Below, piece by piece: positions 1 through 11,686 of a DNA stretch of 64,000 nucleotides; position 1 is the stretch's first letter, and the number at the start of each line of letters is the position of its first letter. Source of the stretch: Odobenus rosmarus divergens (lineage: Eukaryota; Chordata; Mammalia; Carnivora; Odobenidae); contig NW_004451008.1 of NCBI RefSeq assembly GCF_000321225.1, forward strand, positions 703,553 to 767,552. The letters are read 5' to 3'. The notes under the pieces are model-generated. The model did no database searches. It saw only the letters and a program-made list of their open reading frames with translations, and was not told the origin of the DNA. The translations under genes and the position numbers were made by a program.

Positions 1-200
1 AGGGTTGCTCTAGTCTCAGGTAACTTCTCTTTATTCAGTTTTAGTCTAAGAGGACTCTTTCTCCACAATCAAATACTCTTTCTTTTCCCTTCTTCCCAAG
101 TCAGGGCTCAAGCATTTAGACATAGGCTAATAAAGCTTTGGGCTTGCTACCTGACCTATTGCAAGCAGTTGCAGGTACATAGTGATGACAGAAGGTATAT

Positions 201-201
<1 letters not shown>

Positions 202-234
<33 letters not shown>
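202..234. repeat. (GT)n microsatellite upstream of KNG1
   Basis: About 16 GT units about 1 kb before KNG1. The rest of 1-1140 shows no element I can name with confidence. Confidence 0.9.
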
Positions 235-235
<1 letters not shown>

Positions 236-1139
236 TGGGCCGGGGGGTGGGGGCGGTGGGTTATAGGGGAAAGAAAAAAAATACTAAGGCTAAAAAAGAT
301 GTGGGTAAGTTGGTTGTTAGGCTGGGAAAAAGGAGGGGCCCACAAAGAGGCAGAAGCTGAAACTGGAAGAGAGAGGAGATGTCTAACAGCGCACAGTGCA
401 GGAGGAGTTGGAGTCAGAACTTGGGGTTTATCAGAAAGGTTCCTTAGGTTTGGTGAGTAGACACCCAAATCCACCACACCAGAAACAAATGCAAGGATGG
501 GGGACACAGGGCTTCACTCAACACATCTCTTCTTATGCTTGTCTCCTGTCTCCTCCACTCTGGGGAGCATTTTCCTTTCTGGACCAATACAATTGAATGG
601 AGAGAGGCTGACTTGACCAGAGACCAGAGAGGATGCCCATATTTTATTTTTAGTTGCACCGGCGTCCTGGTATGGGACTTCCAGCATGCACTATGTCCCT
701 GTGCATGGGCTCCCCAGGCATGCAACGTGATTGGTAGCAGCCTGCTTTTCTGCAGCTAGATATCTTGCAAAGAAATGATTAAAAGTATCTGTACATTGTA
801 CTCATTGTCACATTGTTGTCCCATGTAGTGACCTTCATCAAGAGCTTTGGGAAAGTCATTTGGGAAAGGGAATAACAGGTGATTGGTGTTTTTTTCCTCC
901 TTCTTTAATAGTTTCTGTTCTAATTTGTTATACAACATTGTGCAATCACCTGGAAATGTGGTCTGTGCTCCCACGTGCTTCCTGAATGCAAACAAGCAGG
1001 TTAACAACCCCAGTGTTGTAATGTTTCAGCCTGAAATCTGCTTAGATAACTCAACAGAGCCATTTGTCCTTTGGAAATAGGGTGAATTGCGTATGGCAGC
1101 AGGAATCCACCAGGTTTGGGAGCGCTGAGGCAGAGAGAC

Positions 1140-1251
1140 GCATGTACAGAAATAAAAGGCTGGGAATAGCTAAAATTGACATCCAAGTTGGCGCTGGTGC
1201 CCGATTCTTGGTGAAACCATCCCTCGGCTCCTGGAGGGAGACTGCTAAATC
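1140..1251 (+). promoter_or_regulatory. KNG1: KNG1 core promoter and 5' UTR (putative)
   Basis: An AATAAAAGG TATA-like box lies at about 1151-1159, roughly 95 bases before the ATG at 1252. Transcription probably starts near 1180. A GGTTAACAAC sequence near 1000 resembles half of an HNF1 site, which would suit liver expression. There is no CpG island, as expected for a tissue-restricted gene. The start site itself is inferred. Confidence 0.45.
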
Positions 1252-1443
1252 ATGAAATTACTTGCCTTGCTTTTTGTCTGCTCCAGGCTGCTACCAAGTT
1301 TAACCCAGGAGGACTCACAAGAAATCGACTGTGATGACGAGGACTTATTTAAGGCGGTGGATGCTGCGCTGAAGAAATATAATAGCAGAAACCAAAGCGG
1401 CAACCAGTTTGTGTTGTACCGTGTAACTGAGGTCGTCAGGACG
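1252..1443 (+). CDS. KNG1: KNG1 exon 1: signal peptide and start of cystatin domain 1
   Basis: Encodes residues 1-64. A hydrophobic leader ends near SLT|Q (18/19), followed by an acidic segment with the N-terminal Cys (EIDC) that in the family forms the long disulfide to the light chain. ALKKYNS is typical of a cystatin alpha helix and NQS is a potential N-glycosylation site. The exon ends in phase 0 at donor gtgagt (1444). The ATG fits the family start and opens directly onto the leader. Confidence 0.96.
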
Positions 1444-1514
1444 GTGAGTGAGCTGTGTCTTACCTTGAGGCCATTTGAGATGTGTGCTGTCACTTGGAGC
1501 CCAGCCCCTCCCCC

Positions 1515-1605
1515 ACCACACACACACACATACACACACACAACCACCACCGCCAACAACAACAACAACACCACCGCCACCACCACCAACAACAAAAATC
1601 ACCAA
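1515..1605. repeat. (CA)n/(AAC)n/(ACC)n compound microsatellite
   Basis: CA repeats followed by AAC and ACC triplets, starting about 70 bases after the exon 1 donor of KNG1. The long apparent ORFs on both strands here come from the repeat. Confidence 0.85.
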
Positions 1606-1879
1606 AGCAAAGGTAGAAGCTTACAGCTCTTAGAAAAGATCAACACCACTCTTTGGCCCCGGGGGTGCAGGGCAGGGTATGACTAGTCCTCAGGCGGCCA
1701 AGCTTGGCTTCCTGGGTGATCAGGAAAGCAGGGTGTAATGAGACAAAGTTAGATGGGGTCATTTGAAAGAAACTATTCAGAGTGGGAGAATCCAGGAACT
1801 CAATGGGACCGCAAAAAAGGACTTACTGGGTGACCAGCCCTTAGACGAAAATATGAAGACCTCCAGACCACAGGTGGGG

Positions 1880-2325
1880 AGGGGATGCTTATGTCTAACA
1901 AATACTGTGTGATCTCACTTACATGTGGAATCTAAAAAAATGTCTAACTCACTGAAGCAGAAAGTAGAATGGTGGTTGCCAGGGGCTCAGGCTGGAGGAA
2001 ACAGAGGGTGCTGGTCACAGGGTACAAACTTCCAGTTATAAGACAAGCAGGTCCTGGGGATCTAAGATGCGGCATCATGACTATAGTTAATAATACTGTA
2101 GTGTATACTTGAAATTTGCAATGAGACTAGATTTTAAGTGATCTCACCACACATACACACCCACAAAAGGTAACTATATTGGGCGATGGATGTGTTAATC
2201 AGCTTGTTTGTGACAATCACTTCACAATGTATGTGTATATATGTATGTATATCTCATCACATTGCACACTTTTGACATATGCAATTTTCATTTGTCAATT
2301 ATACCTCAAGAAAGCTAGGGGGAAA
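1880..2325 (+). mobile_element. L1 3' end fragment
   Basis: Carries the typical L1 3' region text (atgtggaatctaaaaaa, ggtggttgccaggggct, tatagttaataatactgta, caattatacctcaa). Lies in KNG1 intron 1. Confidence 0.75.
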
Positions 2326-2821
2326 GGAGAGTTACATCTAAGAGGAGGCAGAAATGAGATTAACATGCATTAGACAAAATGTCGATCAGTCTGTATGGCT
2401 GAATGCATCAAGGGTAACAGTGACGTTCTAGATGGTTTTTAATATTTTTTATAACTAATTGATGCACACAGGTTGGAGACAAATCCTGACAGTTTGTGTG
2501 ATTTCAAAAAAATACTAATCTTTTGATAGTTTGTTTAAATGAATTTCACTATAAAACTCTATGCCTATCATAGTTAAGTAACTGTTTACTTTGGCAGAGG
2601 AGAAAAGTCCAGTCATTTGACAAAATCAGGATAAAGAAAAAAGCCCACAGGACATGATTTTTTTTTTTTCCTGAAAGTAAAATTGAGCCATTCTGTCTCA
2701 CAAACTAGTGTAATGATGCAGACATTTGGTCCTGGTCCTCTCAAGCAACAGTTGATTGGTGTTCTCTTCATTGGGTGACATCCATGACAAATGTGCTTTT
2801 TTGTTCTAAAATGTCCATGGA

Positions 2822-3019
2822 GGGCGCCTGGGTGGCTCAGTTGGTTAAGCGACTGCCTTCGGCTCAGGTCATGATCCTGGAGTCCCGGGATCGAGTCCCG
2901 CATCGGGCTCCCTGCTCAGCAGGGAGTCTGCTTCTCCCTCTGACTCTCTTCCCTCTCGTGCTCTCTCTCATTCTCTCTCTCTCAAATAAATAAATAAAAT
3001 CTTTAAAAAATAAAAAAAT
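2822..3019 (+). mobile_element. Can-SINE (tRNA-derived)
   Basis: Full-length head GGCGCCTGGGTGGCTCAG to a TCTC-rich part and AAATAAATAAAT tail. Flanked by a perfect 14-base target-site duplication AAAATGTCCATGGA at 2808-2821 and 3020-3033. Confidence 0.95.
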
Positions 3020-3089
3020 AAAATGTCCATGGAATCATGCTTTACTTTGCCATATGGGCACCATCTATACCACTACTGCCTACTTCTTT

Positions 3090-3345
3090 ATCAAAATCTG
3101 AGACCTGGAAGGAACTTGGGAGACCATGTTGTTTGACTCAATCATCCCAGATGCAAATAAAGTGATGCAAGCAGGCTCTGAGAGTCAGGAGACTTGGGAT
3201 CTGGGGCCAGTTCTGCCTTTTCAAAGTGTGGGGGCTGCCTCAGCCCTGCCCGTCTACTTTGGGCTTCCTTTCTTTCACCTGCAAAGTGATGGGCTGGACA
3301 ACATCACCTCTCTGGTCCCTTGCTGTTTGAATGCCAGGATTTTCC
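3090..3345 (+). mobile_element. MIR-like SINE
   Basis: Degenerate MIR features: a tctgagagtcaggagacttgg block followed by cctgcaaagtgatgggctgga. Old and diverged. Confidence 0.45.
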
Positions 3346-3384
3346 ATTTGGAAAGCTCACCTAACTCAACACCTTTGCCCTTTC

Positions 3385-3585
3385 TTTTTTTTTTTTAAAG
3401 ATTTTTATTTATTTACTTGACAGAGAGAGACATAGCGAGAGAGGGAACACAAGCAGGGAGAGTGGGAGAGAGAGAAGCAGGCTTCCCGCGGAGCAGGGAG
3501 CCTGATGTGGGGATTGATCCCAGGACCCCGGGATCACGACCCGAGCCGAAGGCAGATGCCCAACGACTGAGCCACCCAGGCGCCC
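3385..3585 (-). mobile_element. Can-SINE, reverse orientation
   Basis: T-rich tail, GAGAGAGA body and head gccacccaggcgccc at the right. An imperfect duplication (about TGCCCTTTC / TGCACTTTC) flanks it. Confidence 0.92.
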
Positions 3586-3599
3586 TGCACTTTCTTTTT

Positions 3600-4900
3600 T
3601 TTAATTGAAGTGTAGTTGACACACAAAGTTACACTAGTTTCAGGTGTACAACATAATGGTTTGACAACTCTGTATGTTATACGATGCTCACTACAAGTGT
3701 AGCTCCCATCTGTCACCATACAACGTTATGACGGTATCATTGCCTATATTCTCTATGGGCTGTGTCTTTCATCCCTGTGACTTACTCATTCCATACCTGG
3801 AAGCCTGTGCCTCCCTCTCCCCTTCACACATTTTACCCATCCCCACCGTCCTCTGCCCTGGCAACCGTCAGTTTGTTCTCTGTATTTAGGGGTCTGTTTC
3901 TGCTTTTGGTTTGTTCATTTGTCTCATTTTTTAGATTCCACATATAAGTGAAATGATATGGTATTTGTCTTTCCCTGTCTGATTTATTTTACTTAGCATA
4001 ATACCCTCTAGGTCCACCCATGTTGTCATAAATGGCAAGATCTCATTCTTTTGTATGGCTGTGTAATACTCCATTATACATATATGTATACACCAAGGTG
4101 TATATACACACACACATATTCTTTATCCATTCATCTATTGATGGACATTGGAGTTGCTTCTATACCTTGGCTACTGTAAATAATGCTGCAGTAAACATAT
4201 GGATGCATATATCTTTTCACGTTAGTGTTTTTGTTTTCTTTGAGTAAATACACAGTAGTGGATTGCTGGATCATATGGTATTTCTATTTTTAATTTTTTA
4301 AGGAAGCTTCATACTGTTTTCCATGATGGCTGCACCAATTTACATCCCCACTGACAGTGCAAGAGGGTTCCTTTTTCTCCACGTCCTCACCAACACTTGT
4401 TATTTCTTGTCTTTTTGATTCTAGTCATTCTGACAGATGTAAGGTGATATCTCCTTGTGGTTTTGAATTGCAGTTCCCTGATGATGAGTGATGTTGAGCA
4501 TCTTCTCATGTGTCTGTTGGCCATCTATAGGTCTTCTTTAGAAAAATGTCTATTCAGGTCCTCTGCCCATTTTTTAATTGGATTATTTCTTTTATTTGGT
4601 GTTGAGTTGTATAAGTTCTTCATATATTTTGGATGTTAACCCTTTATCAGATATATCATTTGCAAATACCTTCTCCAATTCAGTAGGTTGCCTTTTCATT
4701 TTGTTGATGGTTTTCTTTGCTGTGTAAGAGCTCTTTATTTTGGTGTAGTCTTAATCATTTATTTTTGCTTTTGTTCCCCTTGCCTGGGAAGACGTATCTA
4801 GAAAGATGTTGCCAAGGCCAATGTCAGAGAAATAACTGCCTATGCTTTCTTCCAGGAGTTTTATATTTTCAGGTCTCACAGTTAGGTATTTAAAGTGCAA
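3600..4900 (-). mobile_element. L1 3' portion, antisense to KNG1
   Basis: Reads as the reverse complement of L1 3' UTR and late ORF2 (gtgtaatactccattatac, cattgatggacattgg-like, tttccatgatggctgcacc, gatgttgagcatcttctcatg). ORF2 is broken by stops. The left end is at the junction with the preceding SINE. Confidence 0.85.
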
Positions 4901-4919
4901 GGCACTTTAAAAGTTTTAT

Positions 4920-5315
4920 TTATTATCTCATGTCATGCCAGAAAAAATAAGGCAAATAAAAATACTGAAATTACCAAAAATTAATCCACCATCCAGAGAT
5001 AACATTTTTTTGAAAATGGGAAGTGGCCTCTTATTTGTTTCCTCACTGTAAAAGAAATACATGTTTATTTTTTAAAAAGACAACTCACAAACATTTGTTT
5101 AAAGAAGTGAAACAGCTGTACTCCCACCACCGAAAGACAAACATTTTAATAGCTTTGCTTCATAACTTTCCAGACTTTTAAGAATCATATATGCACCTAT
5201 AAATTGGTTTTTACAGAAATGGGCTAATACTACGGATAGCACTTTGTAACTTACAAATATGTATTTATAAATATATTATGAACACTCTTCCAAGTAAATA
5301 TTTATAACTTTCAGT
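4920..5315 (-). mobile_element. Old L1-like fragment, antisense
   Basis: AT-rich sequence with tccagactttta and agcactttgtaactta, typical of diverged L1M 3' parts. Assigned by general resemblance only. Confidence 0.4.
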
Positions 5316-5330
5316 ATTTTAATTTTTTTA

Positions 5331-5518
5331 AAAGATTTTATTTATTTATTTATTTATTTGAGAGAGAGAGAGCACAAGTAGGGGGAGGAGCAGAGGGAGC
5401 GGGAGAAGCAGGCTCTGCACTGAGCAGGGAGCCCGATGCGGGACTCGATCCCAGGACCCCGGGATCATGACCTGAGCCAAAGGCAGATGCTTAACCGACT
5501 GAGCCACCCAGGTGCCCC
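5331..5518 (-). mobile_element. Can-SINE, reverse orientation
   Basis: Tail/head structure as in other reverse copies. Near-perfect duplication AACTTTCAGTATTTT at 5316-5330 against AACTTTAAGTATTTT at 5519-5533. Sits about 130 bases before exon 2. Confidence 0.93.
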
Positions 5519-5650
5519 AACTTTAAGTATTTTTAAGAAATGTTTTGGTCTCACTGAATTAAATCAAGATCAGATACTCATATCTGCATTAGATCTCACT
5601 CAAATTATTTGCTATTGGGTCAGTTATATGTCTCTGGTTGTTTTTTTCAG

Positions 5651-5761
5651 GATGACCCTGACACATTTTATTCCTTCAAGTACCAAATCAGGGAAGGAAA
5701 TTGTTCTGTTCAAAGTGGCAAAACCTGGCAGGATTGTGACTACAAAGAATCTGCACAAGCT
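5651..5761 (+). CDS. KNG1: KNG1 exon 2: cystatin domain 1
   Basis: Encodes residues 65-101 (DTFYSFKY through TWQDC to ESAQA). The acceptor is a T-rich tract ending cag at 5650 and the donor is gtaagt at 5762. Length 111, phase 0. Domain 1 lacks the QxVxG loop found in domains 2 and 3, as is usual for kininogens. Confidence 0.96.
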
Positions 5762-6109
5762 GTAAGTGGGTGGATGGTTCCTGAGCCCCCGGTGTTCCCT
5801 GTCGAGACTGTGAGATTTTTTCGCTAGAGCTGGAGATGGTTAGTATTGTTAGGCCTCTTTGCAAGGGATGCAGATAAACCCTCAAATGCGTAGAAAAGCC
5901 AAGGCTCGGTGTCCGTGTTCTCGTTCTCTGTGTCAGAACACGAAGAGGCCAGCAGTGAAACATAGAGAAAGCCCTCCCAAGAGACACGGACTCTAATGAC
6001 CAATTAGGGCAGGGGACCGGGTCCCAAAGAGACAACAGATCAACATCTGGGCCAAGATCGAGGGCTGCTGAGGGGACAGCATGGGTGCTTTCATTGCATA
6101 GGCTCTGCT

Positions 6110-6275
6110 TCCCACTAGCTGACGTCCCAGAACCTCCGTGTTGCCTCCTAAAGGGGAGATAACATTGACCTCATCAGGTTGTTGGAGGATGAAATGAGAC
6201 ATGCATGCAAACAACCTTCTTTTGCTGGCAATGCCTACCTTAACCAAATGCCTAACAAGTGCCTGGCCCAGCACA
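6110..6275 (+). mobile_element. MIR
   Basis: MIR core followed by its tail: ggttgttggaggatgaaatgag, then aagtgcctggcccagcac. In KNG1 intron 2. Confidence 0.7.
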
Positions 6276-6725
6276 GCTGGTTGTTTGCCTTAATGAGGGG
6301 GGAGTGTGAACAGCGTCTGCCCCGATGGAAGCCGCTCTTTCCCCGGTCCGGGGATCCACGCCTGCATGTCACAACACTGGCCTCCTGCCTGCGCTTTCAA
6401 CACCGAAATTGAAAGGAAAATCAAGAGGAGAGTTTAGCAGTCTGGCTCTAAGGCACTGCATCCATTTTGGTGAAAAGGAAACTTGTTTTAAAACCTTGCC
6501 TTTTATACTGCCTCTCCTCCAACGTCTCGTGAAATCAGTGCCTTGCCAAAATAATCATGAGGCTACAAAAACTTTCATTCTTGCATCTCAAAACTCTGTT
6601 TTAAAAAGTCTTGGCAAGTTCAAAAAAAAAAAAAAAGGAAAAGCTATATGGAGCCATAGTACTAGGTGGACTTCTCCAACTGAAAAGTGAAGATGAATGG
6701 TCTTTTTTTTTTTTTTTCTTTTTAG

Positions 6726-6810
6726 GCCACAGGAGAATGCTCTGCCACGGTGGGGAAGAGAAGGAATATGAAATTCTCCGTGGCTACGCAGACCTGCCAG
6801 ATCACTCCAG
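6726..6810 (+). CDS. KNG1: KNG1 exon 3: end of cystatin domain 1
   Basis: Encodes residues 102-129 plus the first base of codon 130. It contains ATGECSATVGKR and FSVATQTCQITP, with conserved cystatin Cys residues. The acceptor follows a long T tract (tttag at 6725). Length 85, the same as exon 6. Confidence 0.95.
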
Positions 6811-7079
6811 GTAGCCCTGGGGGACAAGGAACCTGTTCTCTGTGGTGTCAGGAGCACAGCCTGGAGGAAGGCCCCGTCCCAAGGTGGCACCAGCAATGCC
6901 TTGGGGGTGGGGTGAGGGAGCGGCAGAGTCCTAGGTCAGGGCCAAGCTCAGGCCAATCATCCCCTGCATGCTATCGCGACTCTTCTCCTGACTGCGGCAT
7001 TGTATGGGGCCTGTGCAAACGCTCTGAGAAGGGACCAGAAGACACGATAACTGCCTTCAATCGTAGGCCATGAGGGAGG

Positions 7080-7470
7080 GAGAAAAGCACAGGCTTTGAG
7101 GTCGGACTTGGCCTGGAATCTTTCCAAAGTCCTCACCTTCTCAGCTTTCCTCTTATCTCTAAAAGGGGATAAGGGATAACAACGATTTCTGCATCAGAGG
7201 GTTGTTGTAGACTGCAACTGGAAGATGTTTCTGAAGGTCCCATCATCATCATCTAGTAAGGACAACCAGGATACCAGTGATAAGAGTTAACATTTACTGG
7301 GCATTTACTGCCCACCACAGTTCTAAGTGCTTCTCATATATTAACTTACTCAATCCTCCCAACTCTAGGAGGTAGGCGTTAATATCCCCGCTTTACAGGT
7401 AAGAAACTGAGGCCCACCGCAGTTAGGTATCTTGCCCAAGATCCCACAGCTACTAATTAGCAGAGTTGGT
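7080..7470 (+). mobile_element. Two adjacent MIR copies
   Basis: The first has aggctttgaggtcgga, aaggggataa and gggttgttgtaga. The second (about 7275-7470) has aacatttactgggcattta, ttttacaggtaagaaactgagg and ttgcccaagatcccaca. In KNG1 intron 3. Confidence 0.75.
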
Positions 7471-7831
7471 ATTGTAGATGCTGAATAAACACAATTCCTT
7501 TGGGATCTGAGGATGGAGCAGTAGCTCCTTATTGGCTCCTTTCTGAAAATGGCAGAGGGGCCAAATCATATTGAAATGATCCATCCGCAGTTCTGTGTCT
7601 CTCACTTGACTTTTGCCCAACGGCTTCACACCCGCCACAATTACTAACAAATTAGTGTACCCACGGAGCCTAGCTCAGCGCCTGGCTCGTGACAGCAACA
7701 GCGACAGAGGGTGCAAAACATGGTGGTTGGATTGAATTGTTACAAAACGTATTATACTCCGAACCAGGCTTGGAGGAGCTTTAATTCGTGCTAAAAAAAA
7801 TAAACAATTTATCTATTATGTTTCACTTTTT

Positions 7832-8040
7832 CAAAAAAGATTTATTTAGGGAGTGTGAGAGAGTGTGGGGGGGGTGGAGGACACGGCAGGGGGGTGGCGC
7901 AGAGGGAGAGAGAGGATCTCAAGCAGACTCCCTGCTGAGCGTGGAGCCAGACGCGGGGCTCGATCTCACGACCCTGAGATCATGACCTGAGCTGAATCAA
8001 GAGTCAGATGCTTCACCAACGGAGCCACCCAGGCGCCCCA
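7832..8040 (-). mobile_element. Can-SINE, reverse orientation
   Basis: Ends with the head gccacccaggcgcccc. Flanked by ATGTTTCACTTTT (7818) and ATGTTTTACTTTT (8041), one mismatch. In KNG1 intron 3. Confidence 0.92.
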
Positions 8041-8321
8041 ATGTTTTACTTTTCATAAGAGGATAAATCCATGTTGCTTCTATAATTTAAAATTACTTTT
8101 AAATAAATTTAAAATAACTATGCACACTAGTATGTATGTAAGCGAATGAGAGGTTTATTGTTCTGGCCAGAGAGCAGTCTTGCATCCTCTTTTTTTAATG
8201 CATAGTAGGATTTACTGAAAAGTTTATGAAGGCTTTCCAAATTATCTTACTTATTTAGGGCAGTTTATCTAAACGCAGGTCTCACTCATTAATGCTGCCC
8301 CTTTGCCTGCTCTTTGTCAAG

Positions 8322-8494
8322 CCGAGGGCCCTGTGGTGAGAGCTCAGTATGATTGCCTTGGCTGTGTGCACCCCATCTCGACTGCGAGCCCTGACCTGGA
8401 ACCCGTTCTAAGACATGCCATTGAACATTTTAACAACAACACGGATCATTCCCACCTCTTTGCTCTTAGAGAAGTGAAAAGGGCCCACAGACAG
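8322..8494 (+). CDS. KNG1: KNG1 exon 4: cystatin domain 2, first part
   Basis: Encodes residues 130-187, from EGPVV through YDCLGCVHPIS to EVKRAHRQ. The split codon joins G from exon 3 with CC here. NNNTDHS carries a potential N-glycosylation site. The last residue is the Gln of the QxVxG loop. Length 173, the same as exon 7. Acceptor caag at 8321, donor gtttgt at 8495. Confidence 0.95.
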
Positions 8495-9348
8495 GTTTGT
8501 TCTTTAATTGTTCATTTCGCACCTGTAGTCGGTATTACGTATTCTTTGCAGAGACCGTGAAATGGAAAAGTTATTCTGTCCTTAAGGCTTTAAGAAAACT
8601 GTATCATTACCCACCTATCATGAGTCAAACATGGCTCCAAAAATTAAATTATACTTAAAAATTCTGGATATCCTCTAAATTCTAGGTTCCATATCATCAG
8701 GGGGGAAAAAAAAGCAAATACTTGTAAATCTGGTCTTTTTCGTTGCCTCAGTTCACTAAGCCTCTACTGACAGTTGACTAGGTCCTTTGTATTTCGGCCT
8801 CTAATTATGAAGGACTCACTTTGGTCAGTAACATGCCTGGCTTTTAATAGACCTTCCGATTTGCTTTCATGCGAGACCTGTGTTCTGCTCAATCAGGTCC
8901 GTATTCAGCTATATCAGGGTGCAACTAGTCCAGGATGAAGGAGGAGAAATCTTCCTGCCCGGCAGTCTGGGAACCTGATGCTCTACCAGTAAAGGCCACG
9001 CAAGCTCGAAAGTTTTCTTTCGAATAGCATTACTAATATTTCACAAATTCAATGGAAGCTTTTCTTCCCGCTGCCTAGCGAGGAAATCCCGCTCGTCTTA
9101 GGGAACTAGAGTAACTCCCAGTATATTGCTTTCTGTCGTTAGATGGGTGGGGGTGCAGGGTGTGGAGGTTGTTAGGACAGAGTGAGAGTCAGAAAGTGTT
9201 TGTTATTTATTCAGAAATGATTTCTGCCTAGTAATAATCATCGTTCATATTTTTGAGCATGATATGCCAGGCAACATTCTCTGCGCCTCGTAATGCTGTC
9301 AATGATGTTGAAGCTGCCTTTTAAATATTCGCTCCCAAACTGTTTCAG

Positions 9349-9456
9349 GTGGTGGTTGGATGGAACTATGAAATTACTTACTCAGTTGTGCAAACGAATT
9401 GTTCCAAGGAGAATTTTCTGTTCTTAACTCCAGACTGCAAGTCCCTTTTGAATGGT
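9349..9456 (+). CDS. KNG1: KNG1 exon 5: cystatin domain 2, inhibitory loop
   Basis: Encodes residues 188-223, starting VVVGWNYEITYS and ending CKSLLNG. With the preceding Gln it makes QVVVG, where the usual kininogen domain 2 has QVVAG. In the family domain 2 is the one that inhibits calpain. NCS is a potential N-glycosylation site. Length 108, the same as exon 8; donor gtaagt at 9457. Confidence 0.95.
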
Positions 9457-9999
9457 GTAAGTAGGCAAAAATCTGATTACGAAATTCCTAGCACTTTGTG
9501 TCCAGTCTTTCCGGGTGAAGGAACGCTCAGCTGTGGAGGACGTCTCAGTCACTAAGATGTCAGATGACAGTCACTGATTCACATTCCCTTGGGAATTCCA
9601 AAGCTCACACACTGGTCAAGCTGCCCTTCCCGCCTAGCCCAGGAATCTGCACACCCGGCAGAGCACTTGCAGATGTAAGCAGGGACTAGGAGAGCCTGAG
9701 ACCAAATGATGCCATGATTAAGTCTGTCTTTTCATGCCTTCACTCTCCTGTCTCCTTTTCTTCCCCATGTGCTCCATATCCTTACTCCCAAGCTCTACCC
9801 AGAACAGTCCCTCTCTGCTTGTTTTCTCACTTTTCCTCCCTTGCCTTTATCTCCAATAAACACATCCTGAGTCTCTATCCCTTAGTGACCCTTTCTGGGA
9901 TGATATCCCATTGTCTGAACCAAAATTATGTTAAAAGAGAGTATCTCGAGGTGACAGTCATTAGTGCATGTTAAGATGGCCAAGGCATGATGACTTCCC

Positions 10000-10640
10000 C
10001 AGGGATATTGGCATATAGCAGAGGACTATGCTTTAAGCAAGCCCTTTCACCTAGGAATTCAACTTCTAGAATTCTGTTACATGGGAAGAAAATGAGAAAT
10101 CCAGACAGGAATAATTTCAGCATTATTATTAATAGAAAAACATTGGAAATGACATATCTTCAACAGTAGGGAATGGTTAAGTAAATCACAGTATATCTGT
10201 AGTAGAATATGTGCAGCCATCAAAATTACATTTCTAGGTTTTAGTGACTAGTAAAATGACTATAATATGTTAAGTAAAAAAAGGAAAGAAAACTATACAT
10301 ACAGAGTCATTCAAAAATATAAAGTAAATGTAAGTATAAAAAGTGATGAGAAACTAATACGCCAAAACATAAAATATAGTTAACTTTCAGTTGGAAATTT
10401 AGGTGTTTTTTCTAATTCTTCATACTTTTGGAACTCTTCAGTACTTCTCAAGGTCTCTGATGAAGCATGTGTTTATTTCATAACTGGGGAAAAAATTAAA
10501 AGGATGGCATTAAGAGAGTAAAAAGACAACCCACAGAGTGGGACACAATAATCCCTTATTTGATAAGGGTTTAGTATGAAGAATATATTATTAAAACCCC
10601 TACATTGCAACAACAAAAAGACAACCCAATTTAAAAATGG
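10000..10640 (+). mobile_element. Old L1 fragments
   Basis: L1 3' features: gggaatggttaagtaaat, atgtgcagccatcaaaa, and cccaatttaaaaatgggcaaagga just before the next SINE. In KNG1 intron 5. Confidence 0.6.
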
Positions 10641-10649
10641 GCAAAGGAG

Positions 10650-10853
10650 GGGTGCCTGGGTGGCTCAGTCGTTAAGCGTTTGCCTTCGCCTCGGGTCATG
10701 ATCCCAGGGTCCTGGGATCCAGCCCCACAACGGGCTCCGTGCTCAGCGGGAAGCCTGCTTCTCCCTCTCCCACTCCCCCTGCTTGTGTTCCCTCTCTCGC
10801 TGTCTCTCTCTCTGTCAAATAAATAATTAAATCTTTAAAAAAAAAAAAAAAAA
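10650..10853 (+). mobile_element. Can-SINE
   Basis: Head ggtgcctgggtggctcag at the left, TCTC block, then an A-rich tail. It landed in an older L1 fragment. Confidence 0.92.
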
Positions 10854-10944
10854 GAATAGCAACACCTGTCTCACAGAGGGGTTAGCGTCGTTCAAGGGCA
10901 TGAAATAGAAATGAAATGTTTTGCCCACAACCGCTATAGTGTAA

Positions 10945-11115
10945 GGCACACTGTCCAAAGTGTATTGCAACAAGCAGCGGTGTCAGCATCACCAGGGGTG
11001 CTGTTAGAAAAGCAGGAGCTCAACTCCACCCCTACCTACTGAATCAGAATCTGCATATTAACACGATTCTCCAGTGATTTATTTGCATACTAAAGTCTGA
11101 AAAGCACTGATTTGA
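10945..11115 (+). mobile_element. MER5-type hAT remnant
   Basis: Contains catcaccaggggtgctgttag, ctactgaatcagaatctgca and a closing tgaaaagcactga, the usual MER5A text. Confidence 0.65.
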
Positions 11116-11261
11116 GAGGTTTCATAAAGTTCTCTGGCCACGTTGCATATTAGAATCATTCAGCTAGCCTTATAAAAGGCCTGTTCCCAGGCCATCCCCC
11201 AGACATTCTGATCTATGATGTACACCTGAAACTAATAGGATATTAATTATACTTGTTTTTT

Positions 11262-11453
11262 TTCTTTTTTTAAAGATTTTATTTATTTATTTGAAAGAGA
11301 GAGCACAAGTAGGCAGAGCGGCAGACAGAGGGAGAGGGAGAAGCAGACTCCCCGCTGAGCAGGGAGCCAGACTTGGGTCTCGATCCCAGGACCCTGGGAT
11401 CATGACCTGAGCCGAAGACAGACACTTAACTGACTGAGCCACTCAGGTGCCCC
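11262..11453 (-). mobile_element. Can-SINE, reverse orientation
   Basis: Aaagattttatttattt tail side at the left, head gccactcaggtgcccc at the right. Confidence 0.9.
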
Positions 11454-11579
11454 ACACTTCAGTTTTTTCCAAAAGCCCTTAAAACTCTTGATATATATAG
11501 GTTGTTTGCTGAATACATCAATTTATATTCTATCAGCCATGTATACCCCTGATAGAATTCAGTACTAAAAAAAACCTTA

Positions 11580-11686
11580 GGGGTGCCTGGCTGGCTCAGT
11601 TGGCAGAGTATGCGTCTCTTGATTTTTAGGGTCATGAGTTCAAGCCCCACCTTAGGGGTAGCATTTACTTTAAAAAAAAAAAAAAG
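11580..11686 (+). mobile_element. Short tRNA-like SINE monomer
   Basis: Only the tRNA-like part plus an A tail: ggctggctcag at the start, a B-box-like gagttcaagcccc, and no TCTC region. This is an older SINEC-type unit. Confidence 0.8.

Noticed and set aside
1245..1605. Gly/Val-rich - strand ORFs over KNG1 exon 1
   Set aside because: They are translations of the CA/AAC/ACC microsatellite and the antisense of exon 1.
3931..4640. Short ORFs resembling L1 ORF2 pieces
   Set aside because: They are fragments of a decayed antisense L1 with no intact endonuclease or reverse transcriptase domain.
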